From an uncultured Marvinbryantia sp. (lineage in GTDB: Bacteria; Bacillota; Clostridia; Lachnospirales; Lachnospiraceae), in assembly GCA_934394985.1 (NCBI GenBank), contig CAKRRF010000049.1, positions 1-15,131 on the forward strand: 15,131 nucleotides of DNA. Direction: 5' to 3'. This document shows positions 1-7,518 of this stretch, piece after piece; within the stretch, counting starts at the first letter, position 1; every line of letters starts with the position of its first letter. Under the pieces are notes generated by a model that worked only from the letters and a program-made list of their open reading frames with translations, was not told the origin of the DNA and ran no database searches. The position numbers were made by a program, and so were the translations under genes.

Positions 1-44
1 TCCAAAACATTCGTTCTGAAAAAAACCTATGTAAACCACTTTTG

Positions 45-155
45 TTATTCACAAAAATGTGGATAATGTGTATAACTTGGTGTATAACTGTGTTTTTAGT
101 GGGTTTGTGGATAGAATTCGTGTGGATATCGTGGTTTATAATGTTATGTGTATAA
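45..155. other. DnaA-box cluster, candidate replication origin (oriC-like)
   Basis: Seven 9-mers match the DnaA box TTATCCACA or its complement with 0 to 2 mismatches. One lies on the plus strand at 45-53 (TTATTCACA). Six lie on the minus strand, seen on plus as TGTGGATAA at 58-66 (perfect), TGTGTATAA at 67-75, GGTGTATAA at 79-87 (two mismatches), TGTGGATAG at 106-114, TGTGGATAT at 121-129 and TGTGTATAA at 147-155. The flank at 156-228 is AT-rich, like a DNA-unwinding element. There is no open reading frame of interest in 1-228. Known biology: such clusters mark bacterial oriC, usually beside dnaA, which is not in this window and could lie off the left edge. Alternatives are a titration or secondary DnaA-binding locus. 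Confidence 0.75.
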
Positions 156-204
156 GTCGTAATTTTGTTAATTGTGTCATTTTTTTGTACAATTTGTCGA
201 GTTA

Positions 205-220
205 CATAATTCCGATTATG
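205..220. other. Small inverted repeat downstream of the DegV gene
   Basis: CATAAT and ATTATG form a 6-bp stem around a 4-base loop, just past the stop codon of the minus-strand DegV gene. No clear T-run follows on the minus strand, so it is at best a weak terminator. It also lies in the AT-rich flank of the DnaA-box cluster. Confidence 0.3.
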
Positions 221-228
221 ACAACTGC

Positions 229-1101
229 TTATTTTTCCCCAAAAAAGATCACCGCTACCATTCCCGGACCGGTATGTGAACCAATCACCGGGCAAAGCAT
301 CATTTTGGTTATCTCGGCATTCGGATTTTCTTTTTTTACCATGTTTTCCACTTCAGTGGCATATTCCTCACAATCTCCGTGGACAATATAGACACGGTTG
401 CCATAGGAATCCTTCCTCTGCTTCTTATATTTCTCTCCCAGCGCTTTTAATCCCATCTTTGGGCCACGTTTTTTCTCGATGGTAATCAGTTTTCCTTCAG
501 CATCCACTTCCAGAATCGGCTTGATATTCAAAGCGGAACCAATGATCGCGGTAGTAGCCGGGATTCGTCCACCCCGTTTCAGATACATCAGATCATCCAC
601 CATAAACCAGAGCGTCATATTTCCTTTGTTGTCATTCAGCCATTTTGCATTTTCCTCCATGCTCATGCCATTTTTCTGATTCTGAATCGCATTCTCAATG
701 AGTATCCCAATGCCGCCGGTGGCACACAGTGTATCCACCGGAAGCACCTTCACATCCGTATAGGTTTCTGCCAGCTCATTGGCTGCCATACAGACAGAAT
801 CAAAGGTCTTGGTCAGCCCGCTAGACAGGGAAAGATACAAGACTGATTTTCCCGCCTTTAAAACAGGTTCAAAGGTTTCCACGTAGGTATTTGGCGTAAT
901 CTGACTGGTCTTCGTCACTTTCCCCTGTCTCTGAGCATCGTAAAACGTTTTCAGAAATGTCTGCTCCTCCAGATTTTCGCAGAGTCGTTCCTCGTCCCCT
1001 ACCATATATCTCATCGGCACAAAATGAATGCCTTCCTTCTTCACAAACTCCGGATCAATGTCCGCAGATGCATCTGTATAAATCAAATATTCTGTTGCCA
1101 T
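229..1101 (-). CDS. DegV family fatty-acid-binding protein (FakB-like)
   Basis: A 290-residue protein, the usual length for the DegV family. Members bind a fatty acid in the cleft between two domains, and some (FakB) present it to the FakA kinase for phosphorylation and entry into phospholipid synthesis. Family motifs are visible: an N-terminal YTDASADI segment near residues 8-15, TSQITP at 65-70, SLSSGL at 91-96 (binds the acyl carboxylate in known members), LMYLKRGGRI at 171-180, and GSHTGPG at 274-280. The ATG at 1101 is chosen because GGGAGG lies 6 to 11 bases upstream. An in-frame GTG at 1116 would overlap that site. No fakA-like kinase is in the window. The gene is divergent from a TetR-type regulator, which may control it. 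The family call is secure; the ligand is not known from sequence. Confidence 0.95.
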   Translation of the reverse strand: MATEYLIYTDASADIDPEFVKKEGIHFVPMRYMVGDEERLCENLEEQTFLKTFYDAQRQGKVTKTSQITPNTYVETFEPVLKAGKSVLYLSLSSGLTKTFDSVCMAANELAETYTDVKVLPVDTLCATGGIGILIENAIQNQKNGMSMEENAKWLNDNKGNMTLWFMVDDLMYLKRGGRIPATTAIIGSALNIKPILEVDAEGKLITIEKKRGPKMGLKALGEKYKKQRKDSYGNRVYIVHGDCEEYATEVENMVKKENPNAEITKMMLCPVIGSHTGPGMVAVIFFGEK

Positions 1102-1172
1102 ATCGTCCTCCCACACTCTATAACGGACTATGTTCTCTTTCCGTTATATCGATCTTTATTTTGTAACATGTG

Positions 1173-1201
1173 TTGCTTTTGTAATATATGTGGATTATAA
1201 T
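1173..1201 (+). promoter_or_regulatory. Candidate promoter of the TetR-type regulator gene
   Basis: TTGCTT (1173-1178) and a perfect TATAAT (1196-1201) are separated by 17 bp. The -35 overlaps the operator candidate at 1163-1176, which would fit repression. The leader to the start codon would be about 130 nt and would contain the two further repeat copies. Confidence 0.55.
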
Positions 1202-1222
1202 AGGCACATACTGCAGATACAA
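1194..1222 (-). promoter_or_regulatory. Candidate promoter of the DegV gene
   Basis: On the minus strand TTGTAT (1222-1217) and a perfect TATAAT (1199-1194) are separated by 17 bp. The -10 overlaps the TATAAT of the opposing promoter, because 1194-1201 reads ATTATAAT and gives TATAAT on both strands. The expected leader to the ATG at 1101 is about 85 nt. Confidence 0.55.
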
Positions 1223-1336
1223 TGGTCAATCTGTCTGCAACTGTTACTTTTGAAACAGATAGTGTGCAACTGTTACCAATTTTTATTCTTTCCTGAAAAA
1301 CGGGACACCAAATGCAGACACACCAGAAAGGATCCT

Positions 1337-1927
1337 ATGATGCCATCTCAGAACAAACTCCCAGACCGCCGGGTTTTACGCACGAAAAAAAATATTCGCC
1401 AGGCTTTTCTGCAGCTTTTAGCTGAAAAAAACATCACCCAGATCACAGTAAAGGAATTATCTGATCTGGCTGATATCAACCGCAAGACCTTTTATATGTA
1501 CTACTCTAATATAGAAGAGATTCTTTTCGAACTGGAAGATGAACTGGTACAGAAGCTTGTTCTTGTATTTGAAAAAGAGCTGTTTAAAAATGAAGCTTTA
1601 AACTCCTACTCTTTTTTTAAAAATTTGAATCAAGCTATACAGGAAAATCTTCCACTTTATCGTATCCTGAATCATTCCGGTCTGCTGCCTCACCTGATCC
1701 AGCTGGCAAAAGATGCGCTGATCGATATTTTCTTTCGAAAATACCATATTCCAAAAGATTCCAACAATGAACGCTACATTCTTTACGCTGAATACGCTGC
1801 TTCCGGTATTCTCTCCATGTATACGAAATGGTTCAGTACCGATTCTGATATGTCGCTGGAGGAACTGACAAAGACTGCCGCAGATATCACACTGTACGGA
1901 TTTCAGCATCTGATTTCGCAAACATAA
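1337..1927 (+). CDS. TetR/AcrR-type transcriptional regulator
   Basis: A protein of 195-196 residues. The N-terminus has a TetR-type DNA-binding domain: helix 1 is RTKKNIRQAFLQLLAEK, followed by ITVKELSDLADINRKTFYMYYSNIEEIL (about residues 35-62), where the helix-turn-helix and the F-Y-x-Y-Y-x-N signature are clear. The rest is a helical ligand or dimerisation domain ending in YAASGILSMYTKWF and ITLYGFQHL, like the C-terminal domains of DhaS-type regulators (recalled family resemblance). Tandem ATG codons lie at 1337 and 1340. The GAAAGGA site at 1326-1332 is 4 nt from the first and 7 nt from the second, slightly favouring 1340. The reading frame is open further upstream but without a ribosome site. 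It is divergent from the DegV gene, so a role in fatty-acid or envelope lipid control is plausible but inferred. Confidence 0.92.
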   Translation: MMPSQNKLPDRRVLRTKKNIRQAFLQLLAEKNITQITVKELSDLADINRKTFYMYYSNIEEILFELEDELVQKLVLVFEKELFKNEALNSYSFFKNLNQAIQENLPLYRILNHSGLLPHLIQLAKDALIDIFFRKYHIPKDSNNERYILYAEYAASGILSMYTKWFSTDSDMSLEELTKTAADITLYGFQHLISQT

Positions 1928-1975
1928 AATCTGGAGAAACCAGGTCTTTCTGACCGGTTCCTCCAGATTATTTTA
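1928..1975. terminator. Intrinsic terminator after the TetR-type gene
   Basis: The stem pairs 1928-1936 (AATCTGGAG) with 1961-1969 (CTCCAGATT), then AACC 1938-1941 with GGTT 1956-1959 and GGTC 1943-1946 with GACC 1952-1955, leaving a 5-base loop. A TTATTTT tail follows on plus. It starts directly after the stop codon. A T-rich stretch on the other side could let it work on both strands. Confidence 0.8.
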
Positions 1976-2026
1976 CACTTCATTTTCCTAAATCAGAAAG
2001 CTCTTTCTTATGATCCACAGACAGCG

Positions 2027-2054
2027 AAAAAGCACCCTGGACGAGGTGCTTTTC
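2027..2054 (-). terminator. Intrinsic terminator of glutamine synthetase
   Basis: AAAAGCACC (2028-2036) pairs with GGTGCTTTT (2045-2053) around an 8-base loop. Read on the minus strand the hairpin ends in a run of T, as expected for a terminator about 55 nt past the glutamine synthetase stop. An outer perfect 8-bp pair, TAAATCAG (1989-1996) with CTGATTTA (2055-2062), could extend the structure. Confidence 0.75.
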
Positions 2055-2109
2055 CTGATTTAAGGATATATGAACATTGTGTTACAATGAAGTAACCATC
2101 ATCCTGCTC

Positions 2110-4221
2110 TTATACTTCAAAGAGCAGATCTCCGTAGGATGGCATTGGCCATGCCTCTTTATCCACGATCATTTCCAGTTTATCAACAGGAGCACGAAGT
2201 GCTGCCATTGCCGGAACGATGCTGTCATGGAAGAATCTTGCCTGTTTCTCGACATCTTCGATACCGCCTGCTTCTGCAGTCAGATCTGTCAGACTAACCA
2301 GTGCTGCCTTGGTTTCTTCCAGAAGATCCGATGTCTCATTCAGCAGTCCCACCTGTACTGCAGCCTTTGCACCGGCTGCTGTCACTGCATTGATGGTATC
2401 TGCCAGGCTCTTGGTATAACCGATGACGGCCGGTACAATCTGTTTACTGGCCACATCAATCATAGTCTTTGCTTCTATATTAATTGCTTTTGCATAAGCT
2501 TCATACTGAATCTCTACGCGAGCTTCCAGTTCTACCTTGCTGTATACATGGAATTTCTCAAACATGGATACAGACTTTTCTGTTACCAGAGCAGGAATGG
2601 CATCTACCATAGATTTCAGGTTTGGCAGGCCTCTTCTCTCTGCTTCTGCTACCCATTCATCGGAGTAACCATTGCCGTTGAAGACGATTCTCTGATGCTC
2701 AGTTGCATATTTCTTGATCAGATCATGTGCGCAGGCTTCAAAATCATCTGCTTTTTCCAGTTCATCGCAGGCTTCGCAGAATGCTTCTGCCACAATGGTA
2801 TTCAGCACGATATTCGGTGATGCGATAGAGTCCTTGGAACCTACCATACGGAACTCAAACTTATTTCCTGTAAATGCAAACGGTGAGGTTCTGTTACGGT
2901 CTGTGGCATCTTTAGAAAATACCGGAAGAGTCTTCACACCGGTATCCAGTTTGTCACCAGTGATACTATGTGTGGCACTTCCTGTATTGATTAACTGTGC
3001 AACCACATCATCCAGCTGATCTCCAAGGAAAATAGAAATAATAGCTGGCGGTGCTTCGTTTGCACCAAGTCTGTGGTCATTTCCCACGTCTGCAGCCGCT
3101 TCACGAAGCAGATCTGCGTGTTCATCGACTGCTTTTAAAATACAGGTCAGTACCAACAGGAACTGAATGTTCTCATGAGGTGTTTTGCCTGGATCCAGCA
3201 GGTTGATGCCGTCATCTGTGGTGATGGACCAGTTGTTGTGTTTACCGGAACCATTGACTCCGTCAAATGGTTTTTCATGAAGCAAACAGTGCAGGCCGTG
3301 CTCACAAGCTGTCTTTTTCAGAATCTTCATAACCAGCTGGTTCTGGTCTACCGCTACATTTGCCTCGGCATAAATCGGAGCCAGTTCATGCTGTGCAGGA
3401 GCTACTTCGTTGTGCTGAGTCTTGGCCGTAACCCCCAGCTTCCACAGCTGTTCGTTGACATCTTTCATATAAGCGGCAATTCTCTGACGGATGGTACCGA
3501 AATAATGATCATCCATTTCCTGTCCTTTTGGAGGCATGGCACCAAATAGGGTACGTCCGGTAAAGATCAGGTCTTTTCTCTGTAAATATTTCTTCTTATC
3601 AACCAGGAAGTATTCCTGTTCCGGTCCTACCGAAGGTGTCACTTTTCTGGATGTGGTATTTCCAAATAAACGAAGGAGTCTCAAAGACTGTTCGTTGATC
3701 GCCTGCATAGAACGAAGCAGCGGAGTCTTTTTATCCAGTGCTTCTCCTGTGTAGGAACAAAATGCTGTCGGAATGCACAGGATCGCTCCTGCAGCATCTT
3801 TTCTCACATAAGCCGGTGAGGTACAATCCCAGGCTGTATAGCCTCTTGCCATGAATGTGGCACGCAGTCCGCCTGACGGGAAAGAAGAAGCATCCGGTTC
3901 GCCCTGGATCAGTTCTTTTCCGGAAAGTTCCATCAGAATAGTTCCATCTTCTCTCGGAGCTGTGATAAAGGAATCATGCTTTTCTGCTGTGACACCTGTC
4001 AGCGGCTGGAAAATATGAGTATAATGAGTGGCACCTTTTTCTACAGCCCAGTTTTTCATTGCTTCTGCCACTACATCTGCAACGGAAAGATCCAACGGTG
4101 TGCCTTCATCAATGGTCTTTTTTAATTCTTTATACACCTTCTTCGGAAGACGTTCACGCATTACTTTGTCATTAAAGACGTCTTCTCCGAAGATCTCTGC
4201 TACGTTAAATGCATCGCTCAT
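2110..4221 (-). CDS. glnN: Glutamine synthetase type III
   Basis: A 703-residue protein, the length of type III glutamine synthetase (about 700) rather than types I or II. It makes glutamine from glutamate, ammonia and ATP, and works as a cytoplasmic dodecamer in studied examples. Visible signatures are [20 protein letters not shown] near 113-132, [15 protein letters not shown] at 198-212 (metal-binding Glu), [18 protein letters not shown] at 269-286, [18 protein letters not shown] at 315-332 (nucleotide and metal loop), and [22 protein letters not shown] at 441-462. The C-terminal 200 residues are the helical extension typical of type III. The ATG at 4221 has AGGAGGAAC upstream; an in-frame upstream ATG at 4266 would run through the leader hairpin and is rejected. 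It is monocistronic, with a terminator behind it and an attenuator-like hairpin in front. Confidence 0.97.
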   Translation of the reverse strand: MSDAFNVAEIFGEDVFNDKVMRERLPKKVYKELKKTIDEGTPLDLSVADVVAEAMKNWAVEKGATHYTHIFQPLTGVTAEKHDSFITAPREDGTILMELSGKELIQGEPDASSFPSGGLRATFMARGYTAWDCTSPAYVRKDAAGAILCIPTAFCSYTGEALDKKTPLLRSMQAINEQSLRLLRLFGNTTSRKVTPSVGPEQEYFLVDKKKYLQRKDLIFTGRTLFGAMPPKGQEMDDHYFGTIRQRIAAYMKDVNEQLWKLGVTAKTQHNEVAPAQHELAPIYAEANVAVDQNQLVMKILKKTACEHGLHCLLHEKPFDGVNGSGKHNNWSITTDDGINLLDPGKTPHENIQFLLVLTCILKAVDEHADLLREAAADVGNDHRLGANEAPPAIISIFLGDQLDDVVAQLINTGSATHSITGDKLDTGVKTLPVFSKDATDRNRTSPFAFTGNKFEFRMVGSKDSIASPNIVLNTIVAEAFCEACDELEKADDFEACAHDLIKKYATEHQRIVFNGNGYSDEWVAEAERRGLPNLKSMVDAIPALVTEKSVSMFEKFHVYSKVELEARVEIQYEAYAKAINIEAKTMIDVASKQIVPAVIGYTKSLADTINAVTAAGAKAAVQVGLLNETSDLLEETKAALVSLTDLTAEAGGIEDVEKQARFFHDSIVPAMAALRAPVDKLEMIVDKEAWPMPSYGDLLFEV

Positions 4222-4250
4222 AATGTTCCTCCTCATCCTTAATCGAACAG

Positions 4251-4282
4251 AAAAGGCGCTCCGCAATCTTGCGGAACGCCTT
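4251..4282 (-). terminator. Terminator-like hairpin in the glnN leader (possible attenuator)
   Basis: On the minus strand a 14-bp stem (AAGGCGTTCCGCAA with TTGCGGAGCGCCTT, one G-U pair) ends in TTTTC about 30 nt before the glnN ATG at 4221 and before its AGGAGG site. It lies downstream of any plausible glnN promoter in 4283-4430, so it should stop or control transcription into glnN. In several Clostridia type III glutamine synthetase is governed by leader antitermination with ANTAR proteins, but I could not find the paired hexaloop hairpins expected for that. The apical loop can be read as AAGATT, which lacks the G expected at position 4. Confidence 0.65.
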
Positions 4283-4343
4283 CGTTCTCTAAAAATCTAA
4301 TCTCTATTTAAGATATCAATACCTTACTACTCTTTTTTTCAAA

Positions 4344-4413
4344 ATGCAAGAGATTTTTTGTGATTCTTTTATTGAAAATATTATGTCCTGTAATTTATTT
4401 CTTGCATAATATT
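4344..4413. repeat. Two overlapping inverted repeats between the secreted-protein gene and glnN
   Basis: ATGCAAGA (4344-4351) pairs with TCTTGCAT (4400-4407). AATATTATG (4377-4385) pairs with CATAATATT (4405-4413). The right arms share 4405-4407, so both stems cannot form fully at once. The second pair lies just past the stop of the DUF5722-type gene and, being AT-only apart from one G-C pair, could be a weak terminator. No convincing sigma-70 promoter was found in 4283-4430. Confidence 0.4.
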
Positions 4414-4430
4414 ATATTCAATCCTTCTTG

Positions 4431-6566
4431 CTACTTTACTTTTGCAGCCTGTTTCATATTGGAAATCGTGATCTTTGCGCCCTTTTTCCAACGTGTCTTC
4501 TTATTTGGTCTTACCCAGACCTGAATCTTGTTCACCGATCCTCTTCCGGACCATTTTGACAGATTCACACTGATCTGCTTCGTGGTATTCCCCTTTAGCT
4601 TCAGGGTACTTTCGTGCACCATCGGACCATGGAAGAAACGGATACGCACATGCGCATATTTTTCACGCATACCGACTACACGCAGCTTACAGGTAAAGTA
4701 CTTTCTGGACTTGAAATTCAATGCCTTGGTGAAGCGCCATCCTGCTCCGCTGTACAGATTCGGATTGGCTGACGTGCTGACCTTTACCGTGGTGGTCGCA
4801 CCTTTTTTCTTTACCGTTCCATTATAGCCATACTTCAGCGCATTGCTGATGGACTTCGCCTTGCTCACCTTGCGGATACTCTTTGCTTTTCCATTGGTAT
4901 ATCCGCCCATGGAAGAGAACCGGCTCCAGCTAAATCCCGGAATCACAGAGCTCCAGCTCGGAATACCGATGACATCCAGTGCAAACTTCGATACCTCTTC
5001 GGAACCGGAAGAATCAATATATTTGAATACATTCCAGATCTGTTTTTTCTTATCTGCATATTCCAGATTACCTTTTTTGTTGGTCCATACGCCCAGATAC
5101 AGTCCCTGAGAAGTCTCTGCCACATGATCCACATGACGGTTCATAATAAAGGAATCTACTTTATCGTTAAACTCTGTAATATAATATGCATAAGCCCAGG
5201 CCGCTGCCTGTTTTGTCTCATTGGTAACTCCGTTCGTCTTTGATGTAAATCCCTGTTCTGACAAAATAATACGCACATCGCTGCGGAAATTCCTGGACAC
5301 ATAGCGGCTCAGATAGCTCAGATTCTTCATCGTCACCTGCTTCGTGCTGTCAGAATTTGTCACATTATCATTCCAGAAATTTGCATCGGTCAGTGGAGAC
5401 GGATACGGATGGAATGCCAGATTCCAGTTGATATCCCCTTCTTTCTTCAGACAGGCTGCAAAAGCATCCAGGGTAGACTTGGAGGTATAGCATTTGCCAT
5501 GTGGCTGAAGCATATTCCACAGATGATCCAGAGAGATATATACTCTGGCATTGCTGTATACACTGCGCAGCGCCATATCTGCAATACGGAAGCTTCTGGT
5601 GTAAGCTTCGATATACTCTTTAAAGGTCAGCTTACCCAGATAATTGTAATCGTTATAGTTGTTGACCTCATTCCCCACAATCCAGTTCACTACCGTACCA
5701 TACTTGCCGTTGCTGTTCATGTAGCGGTCCCCCAGAAAATGCATCAGTGCTTCCAGGGTTTCTACGCCCTCCTGATCCATGGTGTTAAATCCATAGTAAT
5801 TCTTTCCCGCCCCTCTGGCTCCCGGTGCAATCAGCACTTTTCCGCCAAAATGATTACGCAGCAGTAAAATACCGGATATAACCACATTGGTCTGAGACAG
5901 CTGCTTCGTCTGACGGTCTACCTCACTGCATCCGGATTTCAGGAACCAGTACTGTTTTCCCTGATAATAATAAGAATAACTGGAGGAAGCATTCTTCTGA
6001 CTGCTACCCGGCAAAAATGTATCCAGACAGATATTGACAGCCGCATGCTTAATTCCCAGATCCTCTGCATCCGAAATCATAGTCGGCTTAATATGCAGCC
6101 CCTTCTTGGATGCCGCTTTCGGAAATGCCTTTGTCACCGGCGCCAGCACCTCCGGATTGGTCAGATACTGATAATTGCTGACGATCTGATACTGATTGTT
6201 CTTTTTTACTGCAATGGCAAACTTCCGGTACAACAGACTGGCCGTACTGTTCAGATTCAGATCTGCCCCAAATTTCACCACACTCTGCTGTGCCAGTGTC
6301 CCTGCCAGAATACTCTTCTGGCTCACAGATTTTTCATAAGGCAGAAGTGCCACCAGATAATAATTCCTGTCTGTGCCCAGTACAAACGGGCTTCCCTTTG
6401 CCGTCACTTCCACTCTTCCATGATTGGATGGGTCAATCCGGCAGCTCTCTATCGTCAGGATATTTGCTGCCTCTCCCTTCACGCTAAATACACACACCAA
6501 CAGAAGCAGACAAATCCCAATCAAAGATCTTTTTCTGCCCTGCACTCTCTTTTCTCTCCCTCTCAC
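4431..6566 (-). CDS. Secreted TIM-barrel-like protein, DUF5722 type, putative glycoside hydrolase
   Basis: About 711 residues from the GTG at 6566, which has GAGAGGG 7 nt upstream. An ATG at 6596 would add 10 residues but has no ribosome site. The N-terminus is a signal peptide: basic VRGREKRVQGRKR, hydrophobic SLIGICLLLLVCVFSV, likely cleavage near GEA-A. The middle (about 150-540) looks like a barrel with clan-A glycosidase-like landmarks: WIVGNEVNNY (Glu 300), FHPYP (His 386), and IILSEQGF (Glu 437), where an acid/base Glu after Asn and a nucleophile Glu would sit. The last 120-130 residues are a beta-rich, Lys/Arg-rich domain, perhaps carbohydrate- or wall-binding. I recall this architecture as DUF5722 but could not check it. 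Substrate unknown. It is last in a run with the lipid kinase and the beta-CASP protein. Confidence 0.8.
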   Translation of the reverse strand: MRGREKRVQGRKRSLIGICLLLLVCVFSVKGEAANILTIESCRIDPSNHGRVEVTAKGSPFVLGTDRNYYLVALLPYEKSVSQKSILAGTLAQQSVVKFGADLNLNSTASLLYRKFAIAVKKNNQYQIVSNYQYLTNPEVLAPVTKAFPKAASKKGLHIKPTMISDAEDLGIKHAAVNICLDTFLPGSSQKNASSSYSYYYQGKQYWFLKSGCSEVDRQTKQLSQTNVVISGILLLRNHFGGKVLIAPGARGAGKNYYGFNTMDQEGVETLEALMHFLGDRYMNSNGKYGTVVNWIVGNEVNNYNDYNYLGKLTFKEYIEAYTRSFRIADMALRSVYSNARVYISLDHLWNMLQPHGKCYTSKSTLDAFAACLKKEGDINWNLAFHPYPSPLTDANFWNDNVTNSDSTKQVTMKNLSYLSRYVSRNFRSDVRIILSEQGFTSKTNGVTNETKQAAAWAYAYYITEFNDKVDSFIMNRHVDHVAETSQGLYLGVWTNKKGNLEYADKKKQIWNVFKYIDSSGSEEVSKFALDVIGIPSWSSVIPGFSWSRFSSMGGYTNGKAKSIRKVSKAKSISNALKYGYNGTVKKKGATTTVKVSTSANPNLYSGAGWRFTKALNFKSRKYFTCKLRVVGMREKYAHVRIRFFHGPMVHESTLKLKGNTTKQISVNLSKWSGRGSVNKIQVWVRPNKKTRWKKGAKITISNMKQAAKVK

Positions 6567-6627
6567 AACGTTTCCCTCTCTTATGTATTCCCGCATTTCA
6601 CAGAAAAACTGCTCAACACATGATCTC

Positions 6628-7515
6628 CTACACCAGCAATCTCAATGCCTGCTGGTCATTTTTTACATCTACCACAGTATGGTAACCGCCAAATTCACCG
6701 TCCAGCGTCCATGCCACCTGATCCTCCGAAGTAAACCGGATATGTCTGCTGCGGAACTGATAAAAATACTTGTTGTTTTCTGATTTTCCGGCTATGACAG
6801 CCTGCAGAATCTCATTCAACTCCAGTATGTTCTGTGGGGTCTTTATCAGCGTCACTTCAAAGACACCATCATCCAGATGCACATGCTTTCCGGTAATATT
6901 CCGGAAGCCGCCTACCGATGTGGAATTCGTCACCATGCCAAACAGAAAATTTCCCTCTACTGTCAGTTCCTCTGATTCTACCTTCATCGGATACGACTTG
7001 ATCTCTGTCAGCTTTTTCATGCCCTCCATGATATACGCCAGATGTCCCAGCACGTTTTTCACATCCTGACTGGTCTCATAGGACACATCGGTAAACAGAC
7101 CAAATGCTGCAATATAAACAAAATAATCATCCTGAAACCGGCCGATATCGCAGGGAAATTCATTCCATTCTGCAATATGTTCTGCCGCCTTCGTCATGCT
7201 GGTAGGTATCTTCAGACTATGTGCAAAATCATTGGTGCTGCCACATGGAATATAGCCTATTGCACTGCGCTGCTCACATTCCATCACTCCACTGATGACC
7301 TCGTCCAGTGTACCGTCGCCCCCGCTGCAGACAATCAGATCATATCTTCCCTCCACCTCTTTTGCCTTTGCTCTGGCATCCCCGGCAGACTGGGAAATAT
7401 AAAGTGTCAGATCAAATTCTGCTTTTATAAAAATATCTGTAATATCCAACAGCTTACTGCGAATGGATCCTTTCCCCGACTTCGGATTCACTATAAATAA
7501 TACCTTTTTTTTCAT
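6628..7515 (-). CDS. Diacylglycerol kinase family lipid kinase (YegS/DgkB-like)
   Basis: A 295-residue soluble protein matching the DAGK catalytic family at full length. It has NPKSGKG at residues 10-16, the nucleotide-binding GGDGTLDEV at 65-73, and GSTNDFAHSL at 92-101. The C-terminal half has the expected DGVFEVTLIKTP and WTLDGEFGG segments, where the Asp-Gly-Glu motif is typical. It should use ATP to phosphorylate diacylglycerol or a related lipid at the membrane, recycling it into phospholipid; the exact lipid cannot be told. The ATG at 7515 lies 3 nt after the stop of the upstream beta-CASP gene, and its ribosome site is inside that gene's last codons (GGGAG), so translation is probably coupled. 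The next gene starts about 60 nt downstream. Confidence 0.95.
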   Translation of the reverse strand: MKKKVLFIVNPKSGKGSIRSKLLDITDIFIKAEFDLTLYISQSAGDARAKAKEVEGRYDLIVCSGGDGTLDEVISGVMECEQRSAIGYIPCGSTNDFAHSLKIPTSMTKAAEHIAEWNEFPCDIGRFQDDYFVYIAAFGLFTDVSYETSQDVKNVLGHLAYIMEGMKKLTEIKSYPMKVESEELTVEGNFLFGMVTNSTSVGGFRNITGKHVHLDDGVFEVTLIKTPQNILELNEILQAVIAGKSENNKYFYQFRSRHIRFTSEDQVAWTLDGEFGGYHTVVDVKNDQQALRLLV

Positions 7516-7518
7516 TCC

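Larger units (their letters stand above)
1163..1276. promoter_or_regulatory. Three GYAAC...GTTRC sites, candidate operators
   Basis: An exact 12-bp direct repeat, TGCAACTGTTAC, occurs at 1236-1247 and 1265-1276, 29 bp start to start. Each copy contains the near-palindrome GCAAC-T-GTTAC. A third related near-palindrome, GTAAC-ATGT-GTTGC, lies at 1163-1176 over the plus-strand -35. An ATCTGT/ACAGAT inverted pair (1229-1234 and 1255-1260) lies among them. TetR-family proteins usually bind a palindrome in their own divergent intergenic region. The unequal spacers (1 versus 4 bases) are a reason for caution. Confidence 0.45.

Noticed and set aside
1161..1280. CRISPR-like repeats between the DegV and tetR genes
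   Set aside because: Only two copies of 12 bp with a 17-bp gap, and no cas genes; operator repeats explain them better.
1130..1336. 69-residue N-terminal extension of the TetR-type regulator
   Set aside because: It covers the promoter and operator region, encodes a hydrophobic Cys-rich stretch unlike a TetR N-terminus, and has no ribosome site.
2077..2820. Plus-strand 247-residue reading frame antisense to glnN
   Set aside because: It is full of Cys, His and Phe in a pattern typical of an antisense shadow, and it overlaps an unambiguous gene.
4222..4266. Upstream ATG extending glutamine synthetase by 15 residues
   Set aside because: It would translate through the leader hairpin and has no ribosome site, while the ATG at 4221 has AGGAGG at ideal spacing and begins the normal family N-terminus.
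4251..4282. ANTAR target hairpin in the glnN leader
   Set aside because: The hexaloop reads AAGATT, which lacks G at position 4, and no second hexaloop hairpin was found, so it is treated as a terminator.
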